Of a stretch of DNA of 64,000 nucleotides, positions 52,485 to 60,988 are shown piece after piece. The notes beneath the pieces were generated by a model that worked only from the letters and a program-made list of their open reading frames with translations, made no database searches and was not told the origin of the DNA. This DNA comes from an uncultured Chthonomonadales bacterium (lineage in GTDB: Bacteria > Armatimonadota > Chthonomonadetes > Chthonomonadales > CAJBBX01). The translations under genes were made by a program, and so were the position numbers. Within the stretch, counting starts at the first letter, position 1. Every line of letters begins with the position of its first letter. The DNA is taken from assembly GCA_938005745.1 (NCBI GenBank), contig CALLMM010000019.1, positions 17,150 through 81,149 of the forward strand. Direction: 5' to 3'.

Positions 52485-53900
52485 CTAGATGTCGAAGTAG
52501 AGCATGAACTCGTAGGGGTGCGGTCGCAGCGCGACGCCGTCCACCTCGTTAAGCCGCTTGTAGGCGATATACTCCTCGATCAGGTCCGCGGTGAATACGC
52601 CTCCCTTGAGCAGGAACTCGTGATCGGCTTCCAGCGCGTTCAGCGACTCTGCCAGGCTGCCGGGGGTCATCTGAATGCCGTGCCGCTCCTCCGGCTCCAT
52701 CTCGTACAGGTCGCGGTCAATTGGGTCGGGCGGCATGATCTTGTTCTCGATACCGTCCAGTCCCGCCATGAGCATCGCGGGGAAGGCGAGGTAGGGGTTG
52801 CAGGAGGGATCGGGCGCGCGGAACTCGATGCGCTTCGCCTTCGGGGACTTGGAGTACATCGGGATGCGGACGCAGGCGGAGCGGTTGCGCTGCGAGTAGA
52901 TCAGGTTGATGGGCGCTTCGTAGCCCGGAACGAGGCGGCGATAGGAGTTGGTAGACGGGGCGGCAAAGGCGAGGATGGCGGGCGCGTGCTTGAGGATGCC
53001 GCCGATGTAGTAGATCGCGGTCTCGGAGAGTCCGGCATAGCCCTTCTCATCGTAGAAGATGTTGGTTCCGCCCTTCCAGAGCGACTGGTGGGTGTGCATG
53101 CCGGAGCCGTTATCCTGGAAGAGCGGCTTGGGCATGAAGGTGACCGTATAGCCCTCGCTGACCGCCGTCTGCTTGATCACATACTTGTACTTCATGATAT
53201 TGTCGGCGGTCTTGACCAGCGTATCGTACTTGATGTCAATCTCCGCCTGTCCGGCGGTTCCCACCTCATGATGCTGGACCTCCGTCTCCACGCCGACCTC
53301 CAGCAGGGTCAGCATCATCTCGGTGCGCAGGTCCTGCAGCGAGTCGGAGGGCGGGCAGGGGAAGTATCCGCCCTTGTAGCGGATCTTGTAACCCAGGTTC
53401 GGCTTCTCGTCGCGACCGGAGTTCCAGATGCCCTCGTCGCTGTCCAGGAAGTAGTAGCCGGAGTGAGGGGTCTGATCGTAGCGGACATCGTTGAGGATGT
53501 AGAACTCCGCTTCCGGTCCGAAGTAGGCGGTATCGGCGATGCCGGTGGACTGCAGGTAGGCTTCCGCTTTCTTGGCGACGTTGCGCGGATCGCGAGAGTA
53601 TCGCTCGCGGGTGATCGGGTCCTCCACGTCGCAGATCAGCACAATGGTCGGAACCTGCGTGAACGGGTCCATGAAGGCGGTGTTGGGATCGGGGATGAGG
53701 AGCATATCCGATTCATTGATCTTCTGAAAGCCGCGGATGGACGAGCCGTCGAAACCGATCCCATCCTCGAACATCTCTTCCGTCAGGGCAGACACCGGCA
53801 TGGAAAAATGCTGCCACATTCCCGGAAGATCAATGAAGCGAACGTCCAGAACCTTCGCCTCGCTCTCCTTCGCTAAGTCAATCACTTCTCGGGGCGTCAT
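52485..53900 (-). CDS. glnA: Glutamine synthetase type I
   Basis: A 471-residue glutamine synthetase making glutamine from glutamate, ammonia and ATP. Motifs in order: FDGSSIRGF (with the Asp50-type loop), the metal-ligand PEAEFYIL, the ATP block [28 protein letters not shown] and [22 protein letters not shown]. Tyr in [11 protein letters not shown] matches the adenylylation site of the GSI-beta form. The ATG at 53900 has GGAG eleven bases upstream; the longer frame to 53990 is rejected. The gene has its own promoter and a leader of about 220 bases containing a terminator-like hairpin, listed separately. Confidence 0.96.
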   Translation of the reverse strand: MTPREVIDLAKESEAKVLDVRFIDLPGMWQHFSMPVSALTEEMFEDGIGFDGSSIRGFQKINESDMLLIPDPNTAFMDPFTQVPTIVLICDVEDPITRERYSRDPRNVAKKAEAYLQSTGIADTAYFGPEAEFYILNDVRYDQTPHSGYYFLDSDEGIWNSGRDEKPNLGYKIRYKGGYFPCPPSDSLQDLRTEMMLTLLEVGVETEVQHHEVGTAGQAEIDIKYDTLVKTADNIMKYKYVIKQTAVSEGYTVTFMPKPLFQDNGSGMHTHQSLWKGGTNIFYDEKGYAGLSETAIYYIGGILKHAPAILAFAAPSTNSYRRLVPGYEAPINLIYSQRNRSACVRIPMYSKSPKAKRIEFRAPDPSCNPYLAFPAMLMAGLDGIENKIMPPDPIDRDLYEMEPEERHGIQMTPGSLAESLNALEADHEFLLKGGVFTADLIEEYIAYKRLNEVDGVALRPHPYEFMLYFDI

Positions 53901-53990
53901 GGTCAGATTGTCTCCTTTATGACCGAATGGTATGGTGTTGTCGGCGAGCGTTCCTGGCTGCCCGGACGGCTCGCAAACGGGGGAATGCAC

Positions 53991-54032
53991 AATAAAAAAA
54001 CGCTCCTGTCGTCAAGGGACAACGACAAAGAA
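53991..54032 (-). promoter_or_regulatory. Terminator-like attenuator hairpin in the glnA leader
   Basis: On the minus strand a 12-pair stem with one bulge (CGTTCTTTGTCGT against ACGACAGGAGCG, nine-base loop) is followed directly by seven T, an intrinsic terminator. It lies about 90 bases before the glnA start codon and downstream of the glnA promoter at 54130-54159, so it can act as an attenuator. It might instead just end the upstream rnhB operon. The upstream leader also has hairpins AGACC/GGTCT and CGTCA/TGACG that could switch it. Confidence 0.65.
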
Positions 54033-54129
54033 CGCCTTTTCTTGCCGGGTCACGTCAATGTGCCTGACGGTTATTCTCTATGAGAGGGGGGGGGATGGAA
54101 GAGACCGCAATGTCTCCCAGGGTCTGTTA

Positions 54130-54159
54130 AGTATAGCAAGTCGCGCGTCAGAAAGTCAA
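54130..54159 (-). promoter_or_regulatory. Sigma-70-type promoter of glnA
   Basis: On the minus strand TTGACT (54159-54154) and TATACT (54135-54130) with an 18-base spacer. Transcription would start near 54123 and leave a leader of about 220 bases before ATG 53900. Confidence 0.7.
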
Positions 54160-54189
54160 TCTTCCCGACAAACAAATCTGATCGGTGCG

Positions 54190-55191
54190 CTACTCTCCCG
54201 CCATAAAGGCGTCGGGGAGGAGGCGTACTGAGGCGCGCCCGTCCGGCAGAAAAATCACCTCGGCGACATCAAAGCGGCAGGGAGAGTCTTCGGGGAGTTC
54301 GCTCTCGAAGAGATAGGTCTGCGCCGCCGTCTGCATCAGGGTACGTTTGCGGGCGTCTACGGCTTCTGCGGGAACGGTTCGGGCGGAGCCGCGCCGCGCC
54401 TTCACCTCCACGAAGACCAACGTCTCGCCATCCCGTGCGATGATATCAATTTCGCCTTCCCGACAGCGGTACCGGGTGCTGAGAATCTCCCAACCCAGCC
54501 GGATCAGATGCGATCTCGCCACGATTTCGCCGCTCTCCCCCAGACGATGTCGCGCGTCCTCCTCCGGCAACAGGGAGGTGTCGAGCAGACGGGTTACCGG
54601 AGCGAAGGATTTGCGATGAAGGGGGCACGGACCGAACTGCTCTAGCGCGGCAAAGTGCTCGGCGGTTCCGTAGCCCTTATGCTCCGCAAAGCCGTACTGC
54701 GGGTAGAGCAGGTGCATCTCTTTCATCAGCCGATCCCGCGTTACTTTGGCGATGATGGAGGCGGCTGCGATGCTGCGACTGCGGGAGTCGCCCTGCAGCA
54801 GAGCGATCTGAGGAACCGGGAAGGGGTGCGCCGCCCTCCCGTCTATCAGGACAATGTCGGGAGGCGTGGTCATCGCCGCCACCGCCTCGCGCATGGCGTG
54901 ATGGGTGGCGCGCAGGATGTTCAGGCGGTCTATGGTCGGCGCATCCGCCATGCCGATCCCGATGCTCACGGCGCGTTCGTAGATGGCTTCGAAAGCGGCT
55001 TCGCGCTGTTTTTCCGAGAGGGTCTTGGAGTCGCGAACGCCAGGCAGGTCGGTCTCAAAGGGCAGCAGCACGCAGGCGGCGACCACCGGTCCCGCCAGCG
55101 TCCCGCGCCCCGCCTCATCAATACCCGCCACAGCGCGAAAGCCGCGATTCCTCGCGGCTCTCTCCTCTTTCCACCAGTCTTTCGCGGGCAT
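54190..55191 (-). CDS. rnhB: RNase HII fused to a YraN (UPF0102) domain
   Basis: A 333-residue fusion. Residues 1-210 are RNase HII: catalytic Asp25-Glu26 in GIDEAGRG, Asp in VLIDGR, and Ser/Ala-rich SIAAASIIAKVTRD. Residues about 217-330 are a complete YraN-type restriction-endonuclease-like domain: GESGEIVARSHL, then YRCREGEIDIIARDG, and VFVEVKARRG carrying the E-V-K nuclease motif. RnhB and YraN are often separate neighbours; here they are one protein. It closes the ffh-to-lepB run. GTG/TTG starts were not needed; ATG 55191 begins just before the conserved part. Confidence 0.92.
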   Translation of the reverse strand: MPAKDWWKEERAARNRGFRAVAGIDEAGRGTLAGPVVAACVLLPFETDLPGVRDSKTLSEKQREAAFEAIYERAVSIGIGMADAPTIDRLNILRATHHAMREAVAAMTTPPDIVLIDGRAAHPFPVPQIALLQGDSRSRSIAAASIIAKVTRDRLMKEMHLLYPQYGFAEHKGYGTAEHFAALEQFGPCPLHRKSFAPVTRLLDTSLLPEEDARHRLGESGEIVARSHLIRLGWEILSTRYRCREGEIDIIARDGETLVFVEVKARRGSARTVPAEAVDARKRTLMQTAAQTYLFESELPEDSPCRFDVAEVIFLPDGRASVRLLPDAFMAGE

Positions 55192-55212
55192 GGCAGAGTT
55201 CCGGCGGAAGGG

Positions 55213-55953
55213 CTAACGCACCAGACCGATCCGGTTCAGGGGCCAGAATCGGAACATCGCCTTGCCGATGACCCGGTCGCGTTTCAGCGTGCCCCAGAAC
55301 CGGCTGTCGTTGCTGTTGTTGCGATTGTCGCCCATCACGAACAGTTCTCCCTCGCCCAGTGTGATCGGCGCGTTGACGCCGTACTCCGCGGCGGAGGGGG
55401 GCGTCTCTGTCATATCCTCCTTGATATACGGCTCGTTCAACTGCTGTCCGTTGCGAAAGACGCGCATCTTGCCGTCCGGCGCGAGTTTCACCTCAATGGT
55501 GTCTTTCGGCAGCCCGATCAGTCTTTTGATCAGGACATTCTCGCGCTGCATCCCGCCTTCGATGTCCGCCTTTTTCTCCGCACGAAACACGATGATATCG
55601 CCGTGCTTTGGCTCCCCGAAACGGTAGATGAGCTTGTTGACGAAGATATGATCGTGGATCGTCTCGGGGTAGTAGGCTCCCGTGCGCGGGTTATAGCCTT
55701 TCGTGTGCCCCATCAGGGTCGGCTCCATCGATTCGGAGGGGATGTAGAACGCCTGCACGAAGAAGGGGCGGATGATCAGAAAGACCAGCACCCCGGCGAT
55801 AATCAGCGACTCGGTCAGTTCCGCGATGGAACGGGCGAACGGAGCGCGCAGAGGGACCAGCGCCAGACGCAGAAGCGTCAGCGCGAGGGCGATCACGACA
55901 ATCGTTCCTATACTCAGATTGGCGAGTATTTCGGTTGCGCCGGCTTCGGACAT
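55213..55953 (-). CDS. lepB: Signal peptidase I
   Basis: A 246-residue membrane peptidase that removes Sec signal peptides. Two hydrophobic segments in the first 65 residues precede the catalytic Ser in IPSESMEPTL. The catalytic Lys lies in ENVLIKRLIGLP, and the family's late block is GDNRNNSNDSRFWG. It lies between rplS and rnhB in the usual order for this region. Confidence 0.95.
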   Translation of the reverse strand: MSEAGATEILANLSIGTIVVIALALTLLRLALVPLRAPFARSIAELTESLIIAGVLVFLIIRPFFVQAFYIPSESMEPTLMGHTKGYNPRTGAYYPETIHDHIFVNKLIYRFGEPKHGDIIVFRAEKKADIEGGMQRENVLIKRLIGLPKDTIEVKLAPDGKMRVFRNGQQLNEPYIKEDMTETPPSAAEYGVNAPITLGEGELFVMGDNRNNSNDSRFWGTLKRDRVIGKAMFRFWPLNRIGLVR

Positions 55954-56011
55954 ACATATGCCTCAACGGGAGGAAATGGGGATCGTCGCTGCGATCCCCG
56001 ACAGATACAGG

Positions 56012-56371
56012 CTAGGGGCGCGCGGAGCGATCCTCTTTAATTCGGGCTTTTTTGCCGACCACGTTGCGCAGATAGTAGAGCTTGGCGCGTCGCACCTTGC
56101 CGTATCGCACCACCTCGATCCGATCAATACGCGGCGAGTGCAGCAGGAAGGTGCGCTCCACCCCGATCTGATGGGAGATTTTGCGAACCGTGAACGAGGC
56201 GCGATTGTGGATGCCGTTGCGCGCGATCACCACGCCCTCGAACATCTGAATGCGCTCTTTGCCGCCCTCGACAACCTTCGCGTAGACGCGCACGGTGTCG
56301 CCGGGCGTGAAGGACGGAACGTCCGTCTTCAGATTCTCGCGCTCAATCTCAGAGATCACGCTATTCATCAT
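56012..56371 (-). CDS. rplS: Ribosomal protein bL19
   Basis: A 119-residue 50S subunit protein at the subunit interface. Diagnostic stretches are [28 protein letters not shown] and [30 protein letters not shown]. Two adjacent ATG codons are possible starts; the first is used. A GCGG/CCGC hairpin lies in the 63-base gap after trmD. Confidence 0.96.
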   Translation of the reverse strand: MMNSVISEIERENLKTDVPSFTPGDTVRVYAKVVEGGKERIQMFEGVVIARNGIHNRASFTVRKISHQIGVERTFLLHSPRIDRIEVVRYGKVRRAKLYYLRNVVGKKARIKEDRSARP

Positions 56372-56434
56372 GGCTGTATGATCCTTTCACGTACTGATAC
56401 AATACTGCGGCTGTTGTCCGCAAACTGGCTTCGA

Positions 56435-57175
56435 TTACGGTTCCGGGAGCGTCGGTTCACCGGACTCCAGCAGCTTCCGATCCGATTCTGTCAGCGTATA
56501 CGCCTTCCAGAGGTCTGGCCGGCGGTCTCGCGTGCGCGTCAACTGATGCCATCTCCGCCAGCGTTCGATCAGGGCGTGATGCCCGGAAAAGAGGATCGGC
56601 GGAACCTCGCGCCCCATAAAGACCCGCGGGCGAGTATACTGCGGATACTCCAGCAGACCCTCTGAAAAGGTATCCCGTTCCGCCCCTGCGGCGTTGCCCA
56701 GAACGCCGGGAAGCAGTCGCGTGATCGCGTCAATCATCACCAGCGCGGGCAGCTCGCCCCCCGTCAGAACATAGTCGCCGATGGAGATCTCGTCGGTGAC
56801 CAGCAGTTCGCGCACCCGCTCATCCACGCCCTCGTAGTGTCCGCAGAGGAAGATCAGATGCGCCTCCTGCGCCAGTTCCCGCGCCTTCTGCTGCGTGAAG
56901 AGCACGCCCTGCGGGTCGGTCAGGATGACCCGGCACGGCTCTGCGTCTCGTCGCAGCGATTCGACGGCGCGGGCGATCGGCTCCGGCTTCATGATCATCC
57001 CGCCCCCGCCTCCGCAGGGGGTATCGTCGGTTGTATGATGGCGGTCGGTCGTATAGTCTCGCAGGTTTATCGCCTGAATGGAGACGATTCCCGAATCCTG
57101 CGCGCGTTTCAGAATGCTGTGGGACAGGGCATCCGAGATCATCTGCGGAAAGAGGGTCACCACGTCTATGCGCAT
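56435..57175 (-). CDS. trmD: tRNA (guanine-37-N1)-methyltransferase
   Basis: A 246-residue SPOUT enzyme that methylates G37 of tRNAs. Marks are [12 protein letters not shown], the trefoil-knot stretches [13 protein letters not shown] and [15 protein letters not shown], and the late [10 protein letters not shown]. It follows rimM by seven bases. One tRNA it should modify, tRNA-Arg(GCG) with G37, is encoded 2.7 kb away. Confidence 0.96.
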   Translation of the reverse strand: MRIDVVTLFPQMISDALSHSILKRAQDSGIVSIQAINLRDYTTDRHHTTDDTPCGGGGGMIMKPEPIARAVESLRRDAEPCRVILTDPQGVLFTQQKARELAQEAHLIFLCGHYEGVDERVRELLVTDEISIGDYVLTGGELPALVMIDAITRLLPGVLGNAAGAERDTFSEGLLEYPQYTRPRVFMGREVPPILFSGHHALIERWRRWHQLTRTRDRRPDLWKAYTLTESDRKLLESGEPTLPEP

Positions 57176-57182
57176 GATTCGC

Positions 57183-57713
57183 TCACTCCGCGACGACTTC
57201 CGGTCCCTCTTCGGGAAGCAGTCCGGGCGGAGGCGAGACGACGATCCTGCGGCGGACAGTGTCCACCTCCACGACGAACTCGCGCACCATCGGGATCAGG
57301 ATGCTCCCGATCTGGAGCAGGTCCTGCGCCGGGTAGTTCAGCACGGCGTCCAGCGTCCCCAGAGCGCGTCCCTGCGCCGTTACCACCTCCATGCCGACCA
57401 GATCGCTGACATAGAAGGAGCCGTCCGGCAGCCGAACGGCGTCGGTTCGCCGCACCTGCACCCATGCCCCGCGCCAGAGGTCCGCGTCTTCTACGGTGGC
57501 GATGCCGCGCAGCTTCAGAAGCGCGGCACGCTTGTGCAGCCGCGCCCGCTCCACCGTAAACAGTTTCGGCTCCCCGGTGCGAGGACGAAGGCAGACCTCT
57601 TTCAGACGCTTGAAACGGTCGGGGAAGTCGCTCTCAATGCGGACCTTCACCTCGCCGGCGATCCCAAACGGGGCGACGACCTCCCCGACCGTCCAGTTCC
57701 ACTCGTCCAGCAT
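57183..57713 (-). CDS. rimM: Ribosome maturation factor RimM
   Basis: A 176-residue 16S maturation factor with an N-terminal RimM domain ([18 protein letters not shown]) and a C-terminal PRC-barrel ([11 protein letters not shown], then [18 protein letters not shown]). It binds S19 and helps assemble the 30S head. Spacing of five bases to khpA and seven to trmD supports one transcript. Confidence 0.94.
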   Translation of the reverse strand: MLDEWNWTVGEVVAPFGIAGEVKVRIESDFPDRFKRLKEVCLRPRTGEPKLFTVERARLHKRAALLKLRGIATVEDADLWRGAWVQVRRTDAVRLPDGSFYVSDLVGMEVVTAQGRALGTLDAVLNYPAQDLLQIGSILIPMVREFVVEVDTVRRRIVVSPPPGLLPEEGPEVVAE

Positions 57714-57718
57714 ATGCG

Positions 57719-57973
57719 CTACGTGACGATCTCGACGTTCACACGGTGCCGGTGGCGGGTGGCGACGGAACGCGCCACCACGCGCAGGGCGTTGGCGATG
57801 CGTCCGTGCTTGCCGATCACCTTACCCAGATCCGACGGGTCTACGGCGATCTCATAGGTAGTCGCCTGATCTCCCGGTATCTCCGTGATACGCACCTCTT
57901 CGGGGTGGTCCACCAGACCTCGAACCAGGAACTGAAGCAGGTCGTGCAACGAGGTTGTCCCTTCATTCTGCAT
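57719..57973 (-). CDS. khpA: KH-domain RNA-binding protein KhpA
   Basis: An 84-residue single KH-domain protein. The RNA-binding loop is the GxxG element in LGKVIGKHGRIANALRVV. KhpA acts with KhpB/Jag or alone on small RNAs and cell-wall regulation in some bacteria. It lies between rpsP and rimM as is usual. Confidence 0.94.
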   Translation of the reverse strand: MQNEGTTSLHDLLQFLVRGLVDHPEEVRITEIPGDQATTYEIAVDPSDLGKVIGKHGRIANALRVVARSVATRHRHRVNVEIVT

Positions 57974-57987
57974 CGAACGATACCGCC

Positions 57988-58272
57988 TTATGCGTTGTTT
58001 CGGGCGGCCTTCTTCTGCTCCGCGTGCTTTTCGAGCAGCCCCTGTTTTTTCAGCAGGGCGCGGGCGGTGTCAGAGGGCTGCGCTCCGTTATGCAGCCACC
58101 GCAGCGCCTTCTCCTCATCCACCTTCACCGTGGGCGGGTCGGTCAACGGATCGTAGTAGCCGATCGTGTCAATGAAGCGACCGTCGCGCGGACTGGTGCT
58201 GTTGGCGACAACCAGGCGGTAAAAGGGCCTGTGGGTGGCTCCCATTCTTTTCAGTCTGATCCTGACAGGCAA
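57988..58272 (-). CDS. rpsP: Ribosomal protein bS16
   Basis: A 94-residue 30S protein. Diagnostic: [34 protein letters not shown] and [19 protein letters not shown]. The start is TTG at 58272 with an AGGGGG SD about seven bases upstream. The leader carries a hairpin and a possible -10 box, so this may be the start of a sub-operon after ffh. Confidence 0.96.
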   Translation of the reverse strand: MPVRIRLKRMGATHRPFYRLVVANSTSPRDGRFIDTIGYYDPLTDPPTVKVDEEKALRWLHNGAQPSDTARALLKKQGLLEKHAEQKKAARNNA

Positions 58273-58289
58273 AGTTGTTCCCCCTCATA

Positions 58290-58340
58290 CCTTCAACGGC
58301 GGAAATTGGTATGTTTCCCGCCGTGCGATTCATGATTATA
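58290..58340 (-). promoter_or_regulatory. Possible rpsP promoter -10 and leader hairpin
   Basis: On the minus strand a TATAAT (58340-58335) without a good -35 lies between ffh and rpsP. Downstream is a stem GGCGG(G)AAA against TTTCCGCC with an eight-base loop, just before the SD. No named S16 leader motif is claimed. Confidence 0.35.
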
Positions 58341-58362
58341 CTCCAACATCGCCGCAATCGTG

Positions 58363-59706
58363 CTATCGGCGGCGAAACGGCATATGAACCCGCTTCTTCT
58401 TCTTCTGTTTGAAAGCGGCTTCGCTGCCCATCATCATCTTGATCATCTGCCGCATCATCTCGAACTGCTGCAGAAACTGGTTCACCTCCGGAACCGTCAC
58501 GCCGCTGCCCATCGCGATCCGGCGTTTTCGGCTTCCGTTGATGATAGAGGGATCGCTGCGCTCCTCATGCGTCATGGAGCGGACAATCGCCTCAAAACGC
58601 CTGAGCTGCTTCTCATCCACCTGCACGTTCTTCATCTGGCTCATGCCGGGGATCAGCCCGATGAGCTGCTCCAGCGGTCCCATCCGCCGCATCTGTTGAA
58701 GCTGCTCCAGAAAGTCGTTGAGGTCGAAGCGGTTCTCGCGCAGGCGCTGCTCCAGTTCAACGGCTTTCTTCTCATCGAGCGCCTCCTGCGCCTTCTCAAT
58801 GAGAGAGAGCACGTCCCCCATGCCGAGGATGCGCGAAGCCATCCGGTCGGGGTGGAAAAGCTCCAGCGCATCGAGCTTCTCGCCCACGCCGATAAACTTG
58901 ATGGGAACGCCGGTGACGGAGCGGACGGAGAGCGCAGCGCCTCCGCGCGCGTCGCCGTCGAGTTTGGTCATGATCAGTCCGTCTACCGACAGCCGTTGAT
59001 GGAACTCCTGCGCGAAGTTCACGGCGTCCTGTCCGGTCATGGCGTCCACGACCAGCAGCACTTCGTGCGGCTCGACGGCTCCGCGCACCTTCTCCAGCTC
59101 CTGCATCATCGCTTCATCAATATGCAGGCGTCCGGCGGTATCCAGCAGAATCACATCGTGCCCGTTCTGTGCCGCATGGCGGATCGCGTTTTGCGCGATC
59201 TGGGTCGGCGCGACGGTATCGCCCTGCGAGAAGACAGCGATATTCAACTGCTTGCCAAGCACCTCGAGCTGCTTGATCGCCGCCGGGCGATAGATGTCGC
59301 AGGCGACCATCAGCGGATTGCGCCCCTGCTTGCGCGCCCAGAGGGCAAGCTTGCCGCAGGTGGTGGTCTTGCCGGAACCCTGCAGACCGCAGAGCATGAC
59401 GATCGTCGGCGGCTTCGGCGAGAAGTTAAAGCGGGAGTTTTCGCTGCCTAAAAGCGCGGTCAACTCGTCATGCACGACTTTGATGACGGTCTGCGCTCCG
59501 GTCAGACTCTCCATCACATCCTGTCCGACGGTGCGCTCTTTGATCCGGGCGACAAAGTCCTTGACGACCTTGAAGTTGACATCCGCCTCCAGGAGCGCCA
59601 GACGCACCTCGCGCAGTGCGTCGTTGACGTCCTGCTCCGTCAGGCGTCCCTTGCCGCGCAGGCGCGAAAATACATTCTGAAGTTTATCGGACAGGCTTTC
59701 AAACAT
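58363..59706 (-). CDS. ffh: Signal recognition particle GTPase Ffh
   Basis: A 447-residue SRP54 GTPase that targets nascent membrane proteins. N domain MFESLSDKLQNVFSRLRG; G1 GLQGSGKTTTCGKLA; G3 region LLDTAGRLHID; G4 TKLDGDARGGAAL; a Met-rich M domain with LIPGMSQM, SRKRRIAMGSGV and QQFEMMRQMIKMMMG, then a Lys/Arg tail. It has its own promoter, divergent from tRNA-Arg(GCG). Confidence 0.96.
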   Translation of the reverse strand: MFESLSDKLQNVFSRLRGKGRLTEQDVNDALREVRLALLEADVNFKVVKDFVARIKERTVGQDVMESLTGAQTVIKVVHDELTALLGSENSRFNFSPKPPTIVMLCGLQGSGKTTTCGKLALWARKQGRNPLMVACDIYRPAAIKQLEVLGKQLNIAVFSQGDTVAPTQIAQNAIRHAAQNGHDVILLDTAGRLHIDEAMMQELEKVRGAVEPHEVLLVVDAMTGQDAVNFAQEFHQRLSVDGLIMTKLDGDARGGAALSVRSVTGVPIKFIGVGEKLDALELFHPDRMASRILGMGDVLSLIEKAQEALDEKKAVELEQRLRENRFDLNDFLEQLQQMRRMGPLEQLIGLIPGMSQMKNVQVDEKQLRRFEAIVRSMTHEERSDPSIINGSRKRRIAMGSGVTVPEVNQFLQQFEMMRQMIKMMMGSEAAFKQKKKKRVHMPFRRR

Positions 59707-59815
59707 GCTGTTAACACAAGAAAGCCCGACTCACGCTCCCAAACCCACATATCGGAAGCGATATCGGGCGTCTGCCGCAAAGAGACTGCGGCGAAAGAGT
59801 TGTCGCAATCGAAAT

Positions 59816-59844
59816 AGTATAACGCGCCGCGCCATAAAAGTCAA
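59816..59844 (-). promoter_or_regulatory. Promoter of ffh
   Basis: On the minus strand TTGACT (59844-59839) and TATACT (59821-59816) with a 17-base spacer. The leader of about 100 bases contains two hairpins, GCCGCA/TGCGGC and a perfect ATATCG/CGATAT with a four-base loop (59754-59769). Confidence 0.72.
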
Positions 59845-59862
59845 TGGCGGTACGACTACCTA

Positions 59863-59892
59863 TTGACAGAACGGGAGAAGGAGAGATATAAT
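59863..59892 (+). promoter_or_regulatory. Promoter of tRNA-Arg(GCG)
   Basis: Consensus boxes TTGACA (59863-59868) and TATAAT (59887-59892) with an 18-base spacer; the tRNA starts at 59905. Its -35 is 18 bases from that of the divergent ffh promoter. Confidence 0.85.
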
Positions 59893-59904
59893 ACCGACGT
59901 GCAT

Positions 59905-59980
59905 GCGCTCGTAGCTCAGCGGATAGAGCGACAGGTTGCGGACCTGTAGGTCAGGGGTTCGAGTCCCTTCGAGCGCGCCA
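59905..59980 (+). tRNA. tRNA-Arg, anticodon GCG
   Basis: A full cloverleaf can be folded. Acceptor GCGCTCG/CGAGCGC, D stem GCTC/GAGC, anticodon stem ACAGG/CCTGT with loop TTGCGGA, T stem AGGGG/CCCTT with loop TTCGAGT, discriminator G and encoded CCA (59978-59980). The anticodon is GCG, reading CGC and CGU. Most bacteria use ACG (inosine) for this box, so this is unusual. Confidence 0.93.
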
Positions 59981-59988
59981 ACATCCAC

Positions 59989-60014
59989 GCCGCCATGCAA
60001 TGGCGGCTTTTTTT
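59989..60014 (+). terminator. Terminator of tRNA-Arg(GCG)
   Basis: An eight-pair perfect stem (GCCGCCAT against ATGGCGGC, three-base loop) followed by seven T, nine bases after the CCA end. Confidence 0.9.
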
Positions 60015-60035
60015 CCGCCTCTCAAGGAGATAATC

Positions 60036-60965
60036 ATGGCAAGACCTCTGAGTAAAATCGCTCCGGAGTGGTGGGACTACACCACGCTCGAACCCGACAT
60101 CTTTCAGGAAGCGGCGCGCATCACGCTAGAGGACCTGCCGCGTCTGGCGCGACCCGGCTTCACCATTCAGATCTTCGATACGCTGGAGGAGTTCTATCTG
60201 GCGGAAGCGCTGGAGTATATCAACGCCTGGCGGCAGGCGACCGCCGATAATCCTGTGGGCATCTGCGGTCCGATCGGACCGACCGAGCAGCTTCCGCTGG
60301 TGGCGCGTCTGGTCAACGATCTGGGGCTATCCCTGCGGAACGCGCACTTCTGGGGCATGGACGAGTGGTATATGGACGGAAAAGAGGTGAGCGAGGAGCA
60401 TCCGCTCTCCTTCGCGCGCGCCGATCGGGAACTCTGCTTCAACCGCATCAAGCCGGAACTGGCGATGCCGGAGGAGAATATCCACTTTCCGAAGGCGGAC
60501 GTCTCAGAGTATGAGCGATCATGGGACGGCGTGCGCTGCGCGGTGATGCAGGGCGGTCAGGGCGAGGTGAAGCACTGGGCGTTCAACGACCCGGTGCGTC
60601 GGGCGGGCAGATATGCAGACGCTCCCCCAACGCCGGAGGAGTATCGCGCTCTGGGAACGCGGGTCGTGGAACTGCATCCGCTGACGCTGGTGCAGAATGC
60701 CCGCACCTCTGGAGGCGGAAACATCCCTCTGGTGCCGACCCACGCCCTCACGGTCGGTCCGTTGCAGACATGGAGAGCGGAGCAGGTCTCCATCTGGCAT
60801 CCCGGTCATCACGAGAATCCCTTCGGAATGCGCCTGACCACTCTGATGATCTCGAAGCGAATCGTCGACTCCTCCGTTCCGATGTCGCTGCTGGCGGATC
60901 ACCCGAATGTGAAGTTCAGCTTCTACGCGGGCGGCTTCAAGACCTGCGAAACGGAGATGCACTGA
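60036..60965 (+). CDS. Glucosamine-6-phosphate deaminase-like (NagB family) protein
   Basis: A 309-residue member of the NagB/6-phosphogluconolactonase family. NagB-like marks are the active-site [12 protein letters not shown] with Asp, the [10 protein letters not shown] block matching the usual HPqSY stretch, and [13 protein letters not shown] with the catalytic His before A-F-N. It is longer than E. coli NagB (266) by an N-terminal extension, and the GGxG loop is altered. The likely reaction is glucosamine-6-phosphate to fructose-6-phosphate plus ammonia, but a related sugar phosphate is possible. ATG 60036 has AAGGAGA ahead. Confidence 0.8.
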   Translation: MARPLSKIAPEWWDYTTLEPDIFQEAARITLEDLPRLARPGFTIQIFDTLEEFYLAEALEYINAWRQATADNPVGICGPIGPTEQLPLVARLVNDLGLSLRNAHFWGMDEWYMDGKEVSEEHPLSFARADRELCFNRIKPELAMPEENIHFPKADVSEYERSWDGVRCAVMQGGQGEVKHWAFNDPVRRAGRYADAPPTPEEYRALGTRVVELHPLTLVQNARTSGGGNIPLVPTHALTVGPLQTWRAEQVSIWHPGHHENPFGMRLTTLMISKRIVDSSVPMSLLADHPNVKFSFYAGGFKTCETEMH

Positions 60966-60988
60966 GGCGCGGGCGACCCGGTGCCGGT

